A stretch of 64,000 nt of DNA from JAVBPE01 sp031549865 (lineage in GTDB: Bacteria; Bacillota_I; Bacilli_A; Acholeplasmatales; Anaeroplasmataceae), in assembly GCA_031549865.1 (NCBI GenBank), contig JAVBPE010000008.1, positions 1 through 64,000 on the forward strand, written 5' to 3'. Made by a program: the position numbers and the translations under genes. The notes beneath the pieces are model-generated. The model did no database searches. It was not told where the DNA came from and was given only the letters and a program-made list of their open reading frames with translations. Within the stretch, counting starts at the first letter, position 1; the number at the start of each line of letters is the position of its first letter. Of this stretch, positions 17,981 through 26,278 are shown one piece after another.

Positions 17981-18009
17981 TTGCCAATTTTCAAATCATG
18001 CGATATAAT
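17981..18009 (+). promoter_or_regulatory. Promoter of the ECF S-component operon
   Basis: TTGCCA (17981-17986), 17-nt spacer, TATAAT (18004-18009). It lies downstream of both terminators, so the ECF gene does not need riboswitch read-through. Confidence 0.7.
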
Positions 18010-18057
18010 AAATTTGCTTATGGGACCTTAAAAGGCCTAAAAAGAGAGGAAAAAAAT

Positions 18058-18681
18058 ATGAAAAAGAAACAAATATTAAACATGGTAGTTACAGCAATGC
18101 TTATTGCCATAATTGTAGTGATGGCATTTATTCCATTCCTTGGTTTTATTGGACTTGGAGGATTTACAATCACACTTATTTACATCCCAGTAATGATTGG
18201 GACAGTATTGTTTGGAGTTAAACAAGGTGGGGTATTAGGATTCGCCTTTGGAATATGTTCGTTGATTTTGGCTTACATTAGACCATCATCAGTAACGGAT
18301 TATATTTTCCAAAATCCACTTGTATCAGTTTTACCAAGAGTTGTTTTTGGACTTGTAGTTGGATTAATGATTCGTGGATTATTAAAATTAAGAGTTAATC
18401 GTTATTTGTCTGTTGGCATAACAACATTTATATCAATATTATTTCATGCTTTTATAACAGTTAGCTTTATGGCTATCTTTGGCATGGAAAGTATAAATGA
18501 AGTTTTAGGTACAACAAATTATTTTAAAATTTTAGGAGCTTTTATTGGCTTTGCAGGTTTAATAGAGGCAACAATATGTACAATTATAGTTAGTGCTATC
18601 TATGCTGCTTTAGTTCCAGCACTTAAAAATACAAGTATTAAAATATTAGAAGTAGAAGAAAAAAATAAGGAAACAATATAA
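18058..18681 (+). CDS. ECF transporter S component, possibly pantothenate (PanT-like)
   Basis: 207 residues with about six hydrophobic helices; substrate-binding membrane subunit of an energy-coupling-factor vitamin transporter. The block GGFTITLIYIPVMIGTVLFG near residues 36-60 and the AYIRPSS loop are typical of this family. The in-frame ATG at 17998 lies inside the promoter; ATG 18058 follows AGAGAGGA. It overlaps the hydrolase gene by 1 nt and shares an operon with coaX, which suggests pantothenate as the substrate. That is a context inference; riboflavin or another vitamin remains possible. The energising EcfA/EcfT genes are not in the window. Confidence 0.8.
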   Translation: MKKKQILNMVVTAMLIAIIVVMAFIPFLGFIGLGGFTITLIYIPVMIGTVLFGVKQGGVLGFAFGICSLILAYIRPSSVTDYIFQNPLVSVLPRVVFGLVVGLMIRGLLKLRVNRYLSVGITTFISILFHAFITVSFMAIFGMESINEVLGTTNYFKILGAFIGFAGLIEATICTIIVSAIYAALVPALKNTSIKILEVEEKNKETI

Positions 18682-19688
18682 TGAAAATTTTTATTATTGT
18701 TTTAATAACTATTATATTAATTTTAATAATAATTCATTTATTTGCTTTAATGCTTCATAACCAAATGTTTAAGAAAAGATGTGATGATACACTTCTACTT
18801 AAATATTTCTCGACTATTGATTATCCAAATATAAGGGATGAAAAAACAGAATTTATATCAAATGAAAATAAACTTAATGGACATTTTTATTCTTATAATG
18901 ATAATAATAAAGCTTTAATAATATTAGCGCACGGGATGTATGGTGGTCATAAATCATATTTTAAAGAAATAGAATATTTTCTATCCTTAGGTTATTTAGT
19001 ATTTGCTTATGATAATACAGCAACCTTTGATTCAGAAGGAAAATCCTTAAACGGATTTACGCAAAGCCTAATTGATTTGAACAATGCCTTAAATTTTGTT
19101 AAAACTACAAAGTATAAGGATTTAAATATTTTTGTTTTTGGTCATTCTTGGGGAGCATTTGCGACATTAAATATAATAAATTATCATAAAGATATTAAAG
19201 GTATAATTGCAATGTCAGGCTTTTTATCTCTAAAAAGTTTATTTAAAGGTGTATTTAAAGGTATTAAAAAAATTCTTTATCCATCATTTATATTAATTGA
19301 AAAATTAAAGTTTAAAGAATATTATAAAACTAATGCACTTAACTATTTAAAAGATACAAAAGTAAATTCATTTATATTATTTAGTGATAATGATAATCAG
19401 CTTGAATGTAAGTATAATTATGAACCTATTTTTAAACTTAATAATCCAAAGATTAAAACATATTTAGGTCATAATAAATTTCATAATGTAAATTATACAA
19501 CTAATGCTTTAGCATATTCTTCTAATGTAATGAAAACATTTAAAGAAAAAATAAAAAATAAAGAATTAGTTACTTATGAAGATAAAAAAGAATATTTTAA
19601 AGATATTGATTTTGATTTAATGAGTGAACTAGATTTAGAAGTAATGAATAAAATAAATGAATTCATAATAAGTAGTTTGGAGGAGTAA
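18681..19688 (+). CDS. Membrane-anchored alpha/beta hydrolase
   Basis: 335 residues. An N-terminal transmembrane helix (about 3-28) is followed by an alpha/beta-hydrolase domain with the oxyanion region LAHGMYGGHKSY and the nucleophile elbow GHSWG (Ser about 156). A late LFSDNDNQ could carry the catalytic Asp, and HNKFHN a candidate His. Start ATG overlaps the preceding stop (TAATG). It resembles YfhR/BEM46-type lipase or esterase proteins facing the cytoplasm or outer membrane face. Substrate unknown. It sits between the ECF component and coaX, so it may simply be an operon passenger. Confidence 0.8.
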   Translation: MKIFIIVLITIILILIIIHLFALMLHNQMFKKRCDDTLLLKYFSTIDYPNIRDEKTEFISNENKLNGHFYSYNDNNKALIILAHGMYGGHKSYFKEIEYFLSLGYLVFAYDNTATFDSEGKSLNGFTQSLIDLNNALNFVKTTKYKDLNIFVFGHSWGAFATLNIINYHKDIKGIIAMSGFLSLKSLFKGVFKGIKKILYPSFILIEKLKFKEYYKTNALNYLKDTKVNSFILFSDNDNQLECKYNYEPIFKLNNPKIKTYLGHNKFHNVNYTTNALAYSSNVMKTFKEKIKNKELVTYEDKKEYFKDIDFDLMSELDLEVMNKINEFIISSLEE

Positions 19689-19690
19689 AT

Positions 19691-20440
19691 ATGTTATTAC
19701 TAGTTGATGTTGGTAATTCTAATATTGTTTTTGGGATCTGTGAAAATAATAAATTACTAAATACATATAGAATAAAAACAGTTTTAGATAAAACTTCTGA
19801 TGAATATTATTTAACAATGAAATCAGTATTAATTGATCTTAAAATTGATGATGTAATAATTTCTAGTGTTGTTCCAATTGTAACAAGTGCTTTAAAGAAA
19901 GTAATTGAAACTTATCTAAAAATTAATCCAATTATATTATCATCAGGAATAAAAACGGGTGTTCAATTAAAAGCAGATGATCCAAGAAGTGTAGGATCAG
20001 ATTTAGTTTGTGATGTTGTAGCGGCGTCTAAAAAAAATGTTGAGTCATTAGTAATTGATTTAGGAACAGCCACTAAATATATTTATGTTAAAAATAATAC
20101 AATGCTTGGTGTATCTATTTCTCCAGGGCTTACAATATCGATGAAAGCTTTAATATCATCAACGGCCCTACTTCCTAATATTGAACTTCAAACACCAAAA
20201 AAGATATTATGTAATAATACAATCAACTGTATGCAATCAGGAGTAATATATGGATTTGCATCTCAAATTGATGGAATGATTACACGTATAAAAAAAGAAG
20301 TAGGAAATCCAAATTTAAAGGTTATTGCAACAGGCGGTCTTTCTAAACTTATCATTCCTTTATGTGAACATAAAATAGAAATAGATGAAAATTTAGTTTT
20401 AGAAGGTTTAATGGAAATTTATTATAAAAATAAAATGTAA
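19691..20440 (+). CDS. coaX: Type III pantothenate kinase
   Basis: 249 residues, normal length. Catalyses the first step of coenzyme A synthesis, phosphorylating pantothenate. The ASKHA fold motifs are visible: DVGNSN at residues 6-11 (phosphate-binding loop), DPRSVGSDLVCD around 97, and VIDLGTATKY near 125. The family usually has GADR where this protein has GSDL, so the Arg is missing, and TATT appears as TATK; activity is probable but these are departures. RBS GGAGG precedes ATG. Third gene of the ECF-hydrolase-coaX operon. Confidence 0.88.
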   Translation: MLLLVDVGNSNIVFGICENNKLLNTYRIKTVLDKTSDEYYLTMKSVLIDLKIDDVIISSVVPIVTSALKKVIETYLKINPIILSSGIKTGVQLKADDPRSVGSDLVCDVVAASKKNVESLVIDLGTATKYIYVKNNTMLGVSISPGLTISMKALISSTALLPNIELQTPKKILCNNTINCMQSGVIYGFASQIDGMITRIKKEVGNPNLKVIATGGLSKLIIPLCEHKIEIDENLVLEGLMEIYYKNKM

Positions 20441-20443
20441 GGT

Positions 20444-20472
20444 AAAGGATTAAGAACACTCTTAATCCTTTT
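20444..20472 (+). terminator. Terminator after coaX
   Basis: Stem AAAGGATTAAGA / TCTTAATCCTTT with ACAC loop (20444-20471), ending in T. Confidence 0.85.
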
Positions 20473-20480
20473 AAATTACC

Positions 20481-20509
20481 TTGTATTAATCATAAAAATT
20501 AGATATAAT
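20481..20509 (+). promoter_or_regulatory. Promoter of the phosphoglucomutase gene
   Basis: TTGTAT (20481-20486), 17-nt spacer, TATAAT (20504-20509). The start of transcription near 20516 makes the in-frame ATG at 20518 almost leaderless. Confidence 0.7.
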
Positions 20510-20538
20510 TAGGATATATGAATAAAGGAGAACTACTT

Positions 20539-22227
20539 ATGAATTATATAGAAAAATCGAATTTATGGAAAAATAATAAAAATCTAGAAGCTTCATTAGC
20601 TACGGAATTAGCATCTATGGATGATAAAGCTTTACAAGAAGCTTTTACTGAAGATTTAGAATTTGGTACAGGAGGCTTAAGAGGTATTTTAGGTGCTGGA
20701 ACAAATAGAATGAATATCTATATTGTTGCGAAAGCTACTTTAGGTTTTGGAAGATATTTAAAAGCTTTTCCAAATGCTTTAAGTCGTGGGGTTGCAATTG
20801 CTTATGATAATAGACATCAATCAAAGGAATTTTCTTTAATAAGTGCTCATGTTTTAACTAGTTTAGGTTTTAGAGTATACTTATTTGACTCATTAAGACC
20901 TACACCAGAACTTTCATTTGCAGTTCGTCATTTTAAGGCAATCGGGGGAATTATGATTACTGCATCTCATAATCCAAAAGAATATAATGGTTATAAAATT
21001 TATGATGAAACTGGATGTCAATTAGTTCCTGAAGAAGCAGATAAAGTTATTGAAAATATTAATGCAATTACTGATTATTTTTCGATTGAAACATCTAAAA
21101 ATCATGATTTAGTTACCTATATAGGTAGTGAAGTAGATGAAATATATATTAAAGAAGTTAAAAAAATAATTTTAAGACCAAATTTAAAAAAAGATTTTAA
21201 AATGGTTTACACACCACTTCATGGTACAGGTCAAGTATTTGCTGCTGATGTTTTAAAATCAGTAGGCTATGATGTTACACCACTTGCTTGTCAAATGACT
21301 AATGATCCAAACTTTAGCGGAGTTAAAACTTCAAACCCTGAAAATAAAGAAGCTTATGATGAAGCAATTGAACTTGCGCGTGAAATAGGCGCAAGTATTG
21401 TTCTTGCAACTGACCCAGATGCTGACCGTTTAGGTATTGGTGTACTTCATAACGGCGAATATGTTTTATTTAATGGAAATCAAACTGCGGCAGTTGTTTT
21501 AAATTATATATTAATGACAAGAAAAGAATTAGGAATTTTACCTAATAATGGCTATGTATTTACAACAAATGTTTCATCAACATTACCTGTTGCGATTGCT
21601 AAGAATTATGGAATGGAAGTTGAAATAACTTTAACAGGATTTAAATTTATAGGTGAAAAAGCCCGTCAAATAGAAGGTGGCAAGGGAACTTATATTTATG
21701 GTTATGAAGAATCATATGGTTGTTTAATTAGTGACTCAGTTCGTGATAAAGACTCTATTCAAGCAATTTTAATGCTTAGTGAATGTGCAGCATATTATTA
21801 TGAAAAAGGTATGGATTTAGTTGATGCCCTAAATTCAATCTATGATGAATATGGATATTACTTAGAAGGAATTACTAATATTGGTTTATCAGGACTTGAA
21901 GGTGCGAAAAAAATTCAAAGAATGATGAATTACTTTAGAACAGAAGAAATATCTTTACCAAGTTTTAATATCTTAAGTAAAGACGATTGTAAAACTGGAG
22001 TATCAGTTGATTATAAAACAATGGTAAATTCAAAACTTGATTTGCCATCAAGCAATGTAATTAAGTTCTATTTAAATGATGATATGTGGTTTGTTCTTCG
22101 TCCATCAGGTACTGAACCTAAATTAAAAGTATATTATAGTGTTAAGGGTAATAGCAGTAGTGAGGCGAAAACTAAATTAAGTCTACTTACTAATGAAGTT
22201 TTAGCAATTGTAAATAAAATTGAATAA
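20539..22227 (+). CDS. pgcA: Alpha-phosphoglucomutase / phosphohexomutase
   Basis: 562 residues, the usual length for PgcA-type enzymes. Interconverts glucose 1- and 6-phosphate, feeding UDP-glucose and wall/lipid glycan synthesis. Motifs: active-site phosphoserine loop ITASHNPKEYNGYKIYD, metal loop DPDADRLG, sugar-binding GYEESYGC, and phosphate-binding RPSGTEPKLK near the C terminus. ATG 20539 has AAAGGAG upstream at proper spacing and is preferred over ATG 20518. Monocistronic, bounded by terminators. Confidence 0.92.
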   Translation: MNYIEKSNLWKNNKNLEASLATELASMDDKALQEAFTEDLEFGTGGLRGILGAGTNRMNIYIVAKATLGFGRYLKAFPNALSRGVAIAYDNRHQSKEFSLISAHVLTSLGFRVYLFDSLRPTPELSFAVRHFKAIGGIMITASHNPKEYNGYKIYDETGCQLVPEEADKVIENINAITDYFSIETSKNHDLVTYIGSEVDEIYIKEVKKIILRPNLKKDFKMVYTPLHGTGQVFAADVLKSVGYDVTPLACQMTNDPNFSGVKTSNPENKEAYDEAIELAREIGASIVLATDPDADRLGIGVLHNGEYVLFNGNQTAAVVLNYILMTRKELGILPNNGYVFTTNVSSTLPVAIAKNYGMEVEITLTGFKFIGEKARQIEGGKGTYIYGYEESYGCLISDSVRDKDSIQAILMLSECAAYYYEKGMDLVDALNSIYDEYGYYLEGITNIGLSGLEGAKKIQRMMNYFRTEEISLPSFNILSKDDCKTGVSVDYKTMVNSKLDLPSSNVIKFYLNDDMWFVLRPSGTEPKLKVYYSVKGNSSSEAKTKLSLLTNEVLAIVNKIE

Positions 22228-22237
22228 TATTAAAAAC

Positions 22238-22272
22238 AAACTTTAGGTATCTAGCCTAAAGTTTTATTTTTT
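22238..22272 (+). terminator. Terminator after the phosphoglucomutase gene
   Basis: AAACTTTAGG (22238-22247) pairs with CCTAAAGTTT (22255-22264), followed by a T-rich tract. Confidence 0.85.
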
Positions 22273-22300
22273 AGTATAATAGAAAATAGAAGGTGAATTT

Positions 22301-24628
22301 ATGATCAAATTTGACAAATTAACCAAAGACTTTAAGACTGGAAATATAAAAGTAAGAGCCTTAGATGAAGTTTCTTTTGAACTTCCTAATAAAGGTTTTG
22401 TTTGTATTTTAGGTCAATCTGGATGTGGAAAATCAACACTCTTAAATATTTTAGGTGGCCTAGATATAGAAACAAAAGGAGAATTTTTAATAAACGGAAA
22501 TAGTACTAAAACGTTTAGTGATAAAGACTGGGATAGTTATAGAAATCAATATATTGGCTTTATATTTCAAAATTATTATCTAGTACCACATTTGTCTATA
22601 AAAGAAAATATAGCTTTAGCTTGTAAAATAAGTGGTGTTTCTAAAGAGATTAGGGATAAAAAACTAGATGATGTTATAAAAAAAGTTGGTTTAAATGATA
22701 TAAAAGATAAAAGGGTTACCTATTTAAGTGGTGGACAAATGCAGCGTGTTGCTATTGCACGTGCAATTATTAATGAACCTAAAATTATTTTAGCTGATGA
22801 ACCAACTGGAGCCCTTGATAGTAAAACAGCTAAAATTGTAATGGATATTTTAAAAGACATTTCAAAAGATAGATTAGTAGTTATGGTTACTCATAATGAA
22901 GATTTAGCAAATAAATATGGAACACGCATTATTAATATGCTTGATGGTAAAATAATCAAAGATTCAGATAATATAAAAATAGAAAAAGTTTTAGAAAATT
23001 TAAATTTTAAAAAAGTAAAAATACCTTTCTATACAACATTTTATATTAGTTTAAAAAATTTAATAGAAAAAAGATTAAGAACGCTACTTTTAATAATCGC
23101 TGTATCTATTGGAACTATGGGAGTAGGATTGGTTTTATCATTATCAAAAGGAGTAGAAATATTTTTAGATAATGCTCAAGCTAATTCGATTGGTAGTTAT
23201 CCTATAACAGTATATAGTGAGGCAATTGTTGAACAATATGAGAATCCAATTAAGACCTTATATCCAACGGATAATAATATTAGAGTTAGATATGCAGAAT
23301 CGCGCACAACTAGTTTTAATTATATTGAAGAAGAGTTCTTAAACTATTTAGATAAGCTGGATAAATCTTCATATACTGTGATAAACCGTAGTGTTTCAAT
23401 TCAGTTTAGAACAATCTCTAAACTAAGCGATAACACTTATCAAACTGTTTCAAGTAGTTGGAGTGAAGTATTTGATAATGAAGAATTTATGTTAAAACAA
23501 TATGATGTCTTAACGGGACATCTACCTAAAAGTGCTAATGAAGTTGTTTTATTGGTTGATAGCTATAATGCTATTCATGCCTCAACTCTTGTTACCTTAG
23601 GTTTGCTTAAAAATGGTGAAACTAAGGACAAAGTTTCTTTTACATTTGATGAGCTTATAGGTAAAGAATATAAAATTATTAATAATAATGATTGGTATAT
23701 TCCGTATGAAGGTCGTTATTATACAGATGTTAGTCAAGGAAATTTATCTTCTTTATATAATAATTCAAATGATTCTTTAGAAATTGTTGGTATTATAAGG
23801 TCAAAGGAAGATGCGACATTATCTTTATATAATACAGGTTTGCTTTATAGTCCTTTATTAACTGAAAAAATTTATAGCGATGCTTTAAATTCTAATATAG
23901 TTAAAGATCAAATACATTATGGGTATGAAAAAGATGTTTTAACTGGATCACCTATAATTGATTATATAACTGATACATCATTTACGGCTAAAGAATATTA
24001 TTATGATTATAGACTTTACTCATTAGGAGCCATAAAGCGCACAAATTCAATTAAAATATATACTTCAAGTTTTGAATTAAGATATCTTATACTTGATTAT
24101 TTAGAACTTTATGAATCGAATCGAATTGATAGTTTTATTCGTTATTCTGATTATTTTAAAGATATGAGTAAAGAACTCGCCTCTTTGATGGATGTTGTAA
24201 ATATCGCTTTGATAATTTTTACGGGTATCGCCCTTTCAATTTCCATAATCATGATAAGTATAGTAACTTATATTTCAGTGATAGAAAGAATAAAAGAAAT
24301 TGGACTTTTAAGAAGTTTAGGAGGAAAAAAGAAAGATATTGCCTTTTTATTTATTGCGGAAACTTCAATAATTGGTTTATTATCTGGGATAATAGGCGTC
24401 ATCGGAACTTTAATAATTTCTAATCCTATTAATGAATACTGTGTTGAAGCCTTTAAAAAATATGGGTATAGCTTTTTAAAGAATGGAAGTACAAAAGTCG
24501 CAAGATTTGAACCATATTATATTATAATTTTAATTGTGTTTAGTATTATATTTACTATCATTGCGGGTTTAATTCCATCAATCATGGCCGCAAGAAAAAA
24601 ACCAATTGAAGCTTTAAAAACTGAATAA
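22301..24628 (+). CDS. MacB-like ABC transporter, fused ATPase and FtsX-type permease
   Basis: 775 residues. The N-terminal ABC domain (1-225) has Walker A GQSGCGKST, signature LSGGQMQRVAIARA, and Walker B IILADEPTGALD. A transmembrane helix at about 255-275 is followed by a large extracytoplasmic MacB-type periplasmic-core-like domain (about 280-625), then three FtsX-type helices (640-765). This arrangement is that of MacB/lipoprotein- or peptide-releasing mechanotransmission transporters rather than solute importers. RBS AAGGTG; an extended -10 TATAAT occurs at 22275. Substrate unknown; antimicrobial peptide resistance or envelope maintenance is inference. Monocistronic. Confidence 0.87.
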   Translation: MIKFDKLTKDFKTGNIKVRALDEVSFELPNKGFVCILGQSGCGKSTLLNILGGLDIETKGEFLINGNSTKTFSDKDWDSYRNQYIGFIFQNYYLVPHLSIKENIALACKISGVSKEIRDKKLDDVIKKVGLNDIKDKRVTYLSGGQMQRVAIARAIINEPKIILADEPTGALDSKTAKIVMDILKDISKDRLVVMVTHNEDLANKYGTRIINMLDGKIIKDSDNIKIEKVLENLNFKKVKIPFYTTFYISLKNLIEKRLRTLLLIIAVSIGTMGVGLVLSLSKGVEIFLDNAQANSIGSYPITVYSEAIVEQYENPIKTLYPTDNNIRVRYAESRTTSFNYIEEEFLNYLDKLDKSSYTVINRSVSIQFRTISKLSDNTYQTVSSSWSEVFDNEEFMLKQYDVLTGHLPKSANEVVLLVDSYNAIHASTLVTLGLLKNGETKDKVSFTFDELIGKEYKIINNNDWYIPYEGRYYTDVSQGNLSSLYNNSNDSLEIVGIIRSKEDATLSLYNTGLLYSPLLTEKIYSDALNSNIVKDQIHYGYEKDVLTGSPIIDYITDTSFTAKEYYYDYRLYSLGAIKRTNSIKIYTSSFELRYLILDYLELYESNRIDSFIRYSDYFKDMSKELASLMDVVNIALIIFTGIALSISIIMISIVTYISVIERIKEIGLLRSLGGKKKDIAFLFIAETSIIGLLSGIIGVIGTLIISNPINEYCVEAFKKYGYSFLKNGSTKVARFEPYYIIILIVFSIIFTIIAGLIPSIMAARKKPIEALKTE

Positions 24629-24631
24629 AAG

Positions 24632-24660
24632 AACCATCTAAATATTTAGATGGTTTTTTT
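24632..24660 (+). terminator. Terminator after the MacB-like gene
   Basis: Perfect palindrome AACCATCTAAAT / ATTTAGATGGTT (24632-24655) followed by T. Confidence 0.88.
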
Positions 24661-24683
24661 ATGCAAAAAACATTTGAAAAATA

Positions 24684-24690
24684 TGTTGAA
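24684..24690 (+). promoter_or_regulatory. Candidate Spo0A box upstream of spoIIGA
   Basis: TGTTGAA matches the 0A box TGTCGAA at six of seven positions. It lies about 76-82 nt before the predicted transcription start, similar to the distal site of the Bacillus spoIIG promoter. Confidence 0.4.
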
Positions 24691-24726
24691 AAGTATAAAA
24701 AATATTTTTTTTTTTGCTGACTTTTA

Positions 24727-24759
24727 ATGACACTTTCCATAAAATTGCTTTTATATAAT
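24727..24759 (+). promoter_or_regulatory. spoIIGA-sigE promoter with unusually long spacer
   Basis: ATGACA (24727-24732, one mismatch from TTGACA) and TATAAT (24754-24759) are separated by 21 nt. The B. subtilis spoIIG promoter is also sigma-A type with an overlong (22-nt) spacer and needs Spo0A-P, so this long gap is suggestive of the same control. Confidence 0.5.
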
Positions 24760-24776
24760 GAGCATGGGGAGAAAAT

Positions 24777-25505
24777 ATGGAATACATTGAACAAATAATC
24801 TTTTTTAACGTTGTTATTCATTTAGTATTCATTTTTACAAGTAATTTACTTGTAGGAGTAAAAGGACATAAGTTTTTAATAATTATATCTATATTAATTG
24901 ATGCAGTATATGTAGTGTTATATTTATTAATTCCTTATAAATTAGAAAAATATACATATTTATTTGTCATATTTATTTCTAGTATTCCTTTTATTAGAAA
25001 AAATATTAAGGAGATGATGCTTTTAGTTTTCATATATTATATTCAAAATTTTTGTTTAGGTGGAATCAGTGAAATTATTTATGTTTCAAATTTCTTTAAT
25101 TTCAATCAGTTATTATTACTTTTATTTTTGATTATAGTTTTTGTTTTGATTTATAAAAATAAATATTGTTTTAATATCCATATGGCCAAAAATAAATTTG
25201 AAATTTTAATTACTTTTGAAAACAAAAAATATAAATTCAAAGGCTTCTTAGATACAGGTAATTTATTAACAGATGAAGCCTTCATTCCAGTAGTATTTTT
25301 GAATTCTAAACAAATTATTGGTAGATATGTAAAAAAAATTGATGTTCAAACTGTTGCCATTAAACGAAAAATGGAATTATATAAAGTCGATGAATTTTAT
25401 ATTAAAGAGGGGAAAAGGTATATAAAAAAAGATGTTTATATAGCATATAGTTCCTTATCGTTTGATGCTATGTTTGGTCCATCATTAATAGGAGGACTTA
25501 AATGA
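24777..25505 (+). CDS. spoIIGA: Sporulation sigma-E factor processing peptidase SpoIIGA
   Basis: 242 residues, somewhat shorter than the Bacillus protein (about 310). The N-terminal half (1-125) is about five hydrophobic segments; the C-terminal half is an aspartic-protease-like domain with the FLDTGN motif, catalytic Asp about 159. SpoIIGA sits in the spore septum and cleaves the pro-sequence of sigma-E in the mother cell. Stop TGA overlaps the sigE ATG (ATGA), as expected for the conserved spoIIGA-sigE pair. RBS GGGGAG before ATG 24777. Identity rests on domain layout plus gene order. Confidence 0.9.
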   Translation: MEYIEQIIFFNVVIHLVFIFTSNLLVGVKGHKFLIIISILIDAVYVVLYLLIPYKLEKYTYLFVIFISSIPFIRKNIKEMMLLVFIYYIQNFCLGGISEIIYVSNFFNFNQLLLLLFLIIVFVLIYKNKYCFNIHMAKNKFEILITFENKKYKFKGFLDTGNLLTDEAFIPVVFLNSKQIIGRYVKKIDVQTVAIKRKMELYKVDEFYIKEGKRYIKKDVYIAYSSLSFDAMFGPSLIGGLK

Positions 25506-26215
25506 ATTTTTTATTAAGACTTTTTAAAAAGATATTTAATAAAACAGATAAGGTAGCATATTTATATACACAAATGTCACTACCGGAGCCACTAGATGAA
25601 GAAGAAGAGGGGAGACTTCTTGATTTAATTGCTTTAAATGATATTGAAGCTAGAAATAAGCTTGTTGAACATAATATGAGACTTGTTGTATTCATAGCAA
25701 AAAAATTTGATTCACCAAAAGTTTTATTAGAGGATTTGATATCCATTGGATCTATGGGGCTAATAAAAGGAGTCCAAACATTTAAAAAAGATAAAAATAT
25801 TAAACTTGCAACTTATGCTTCGCGTTGTATTGAAAATGAAATATTAATGTTTTTTAGAAAAATTAGCAAACAAAAAACTGAGGTATCATTAGATGAGACC
25901 CTTAATATTGATGGGGATGGTAATGAATTATTATTATCAGATGTACTAGGGACATCAGATACTTTAGTTTTTGATGAAGCTATTAGTAAAGAAAAAGAAA
26001 AATTGATGTATGATGCAGTTAATAAATTAAAGGCACGTGAAAAAAATATCATTACAATGCGCTTTGGACTTTATGGACAAGAAAGCTTTACGCAAAAAGA
26101 AGTCGCAGAGTTACTTGGTATTTCACAATCTTATATTTCTCGACTAGAAAAGAAAATAATTGACAAATTAAAAGTAGAATTAGAGAAAAAATTAACTATG
26201 CAAGTTAAAGTTTAA
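25502..26215 (+). CDS. sigE: RNA polymerase sporulation sigma factor sigma-E
   Basis: 237 residues. A short N-terminal extension with a hydrophobic/basic start (MNFLLRLFKKIF) and then LPEPLDEEEE corresponds to the pro-region cut by SpoIIGA. Region 2 (NKLVEHNMRLVVFIAKKF, DLISIGSMGLIKGV, LATYASRCIENEILM) and region 4 (REKNIITMRFGL, TQKEVAELLGISQSYISRLEKK) are intact. It directs early mother-cell transcription in sporulation. Start codon overlaps spoIIGA; sigG follows after 63 nt, the canonical order. Confidence 0.94.
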   Translation: MNFLLRLFKKIFNKTDKVAYLYTQMSLPEPLDEEEEGRLLDLIALNDIEARNKLVEHNMRLVVFIAKKFDSPKVLLEDLISIGSMGLIKGVQTFKKDKNIKLATYASRCIENEILMFFRKISKQKTEVSLDETLNIDGDGNELLLSDVLGTSDTLVFDEAISKEKEKLMYDAVNKLKAREKNIITMRFGLYGQESFTQKEVAELLGISQSYISRLEKKIIDKLKVELEKKLTMQVKV

Positions 26216-26224
26216 GATGTTTTT

Positions 26225-26273
26225 TGTATAAAGGGGATAAACCTTCTAATACTTAATGTATAAAGGAGGATAT
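26225..26273 (+). repeat. Duplicated leader element before sigG
   Basis: TGTATAAAGGGGATA (26225-26239) and TGTATAAAGGAGGATA (26257-26272) are near copies 32 nt apart. The second holds the sigG RBS. The first GTATA could also be a forespore (sigma-F/G-like) -35 element, but no clear -10 was found. Confidence 0.4.
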
Positions 26274-26278
26274 TAATT

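Noticed and set aside
17998..18057. ECF protein starting at ATG 17998
   Set aside because: The ATG lies within the promoter (before the -10) and has no RBS; ATG 18058 has one.
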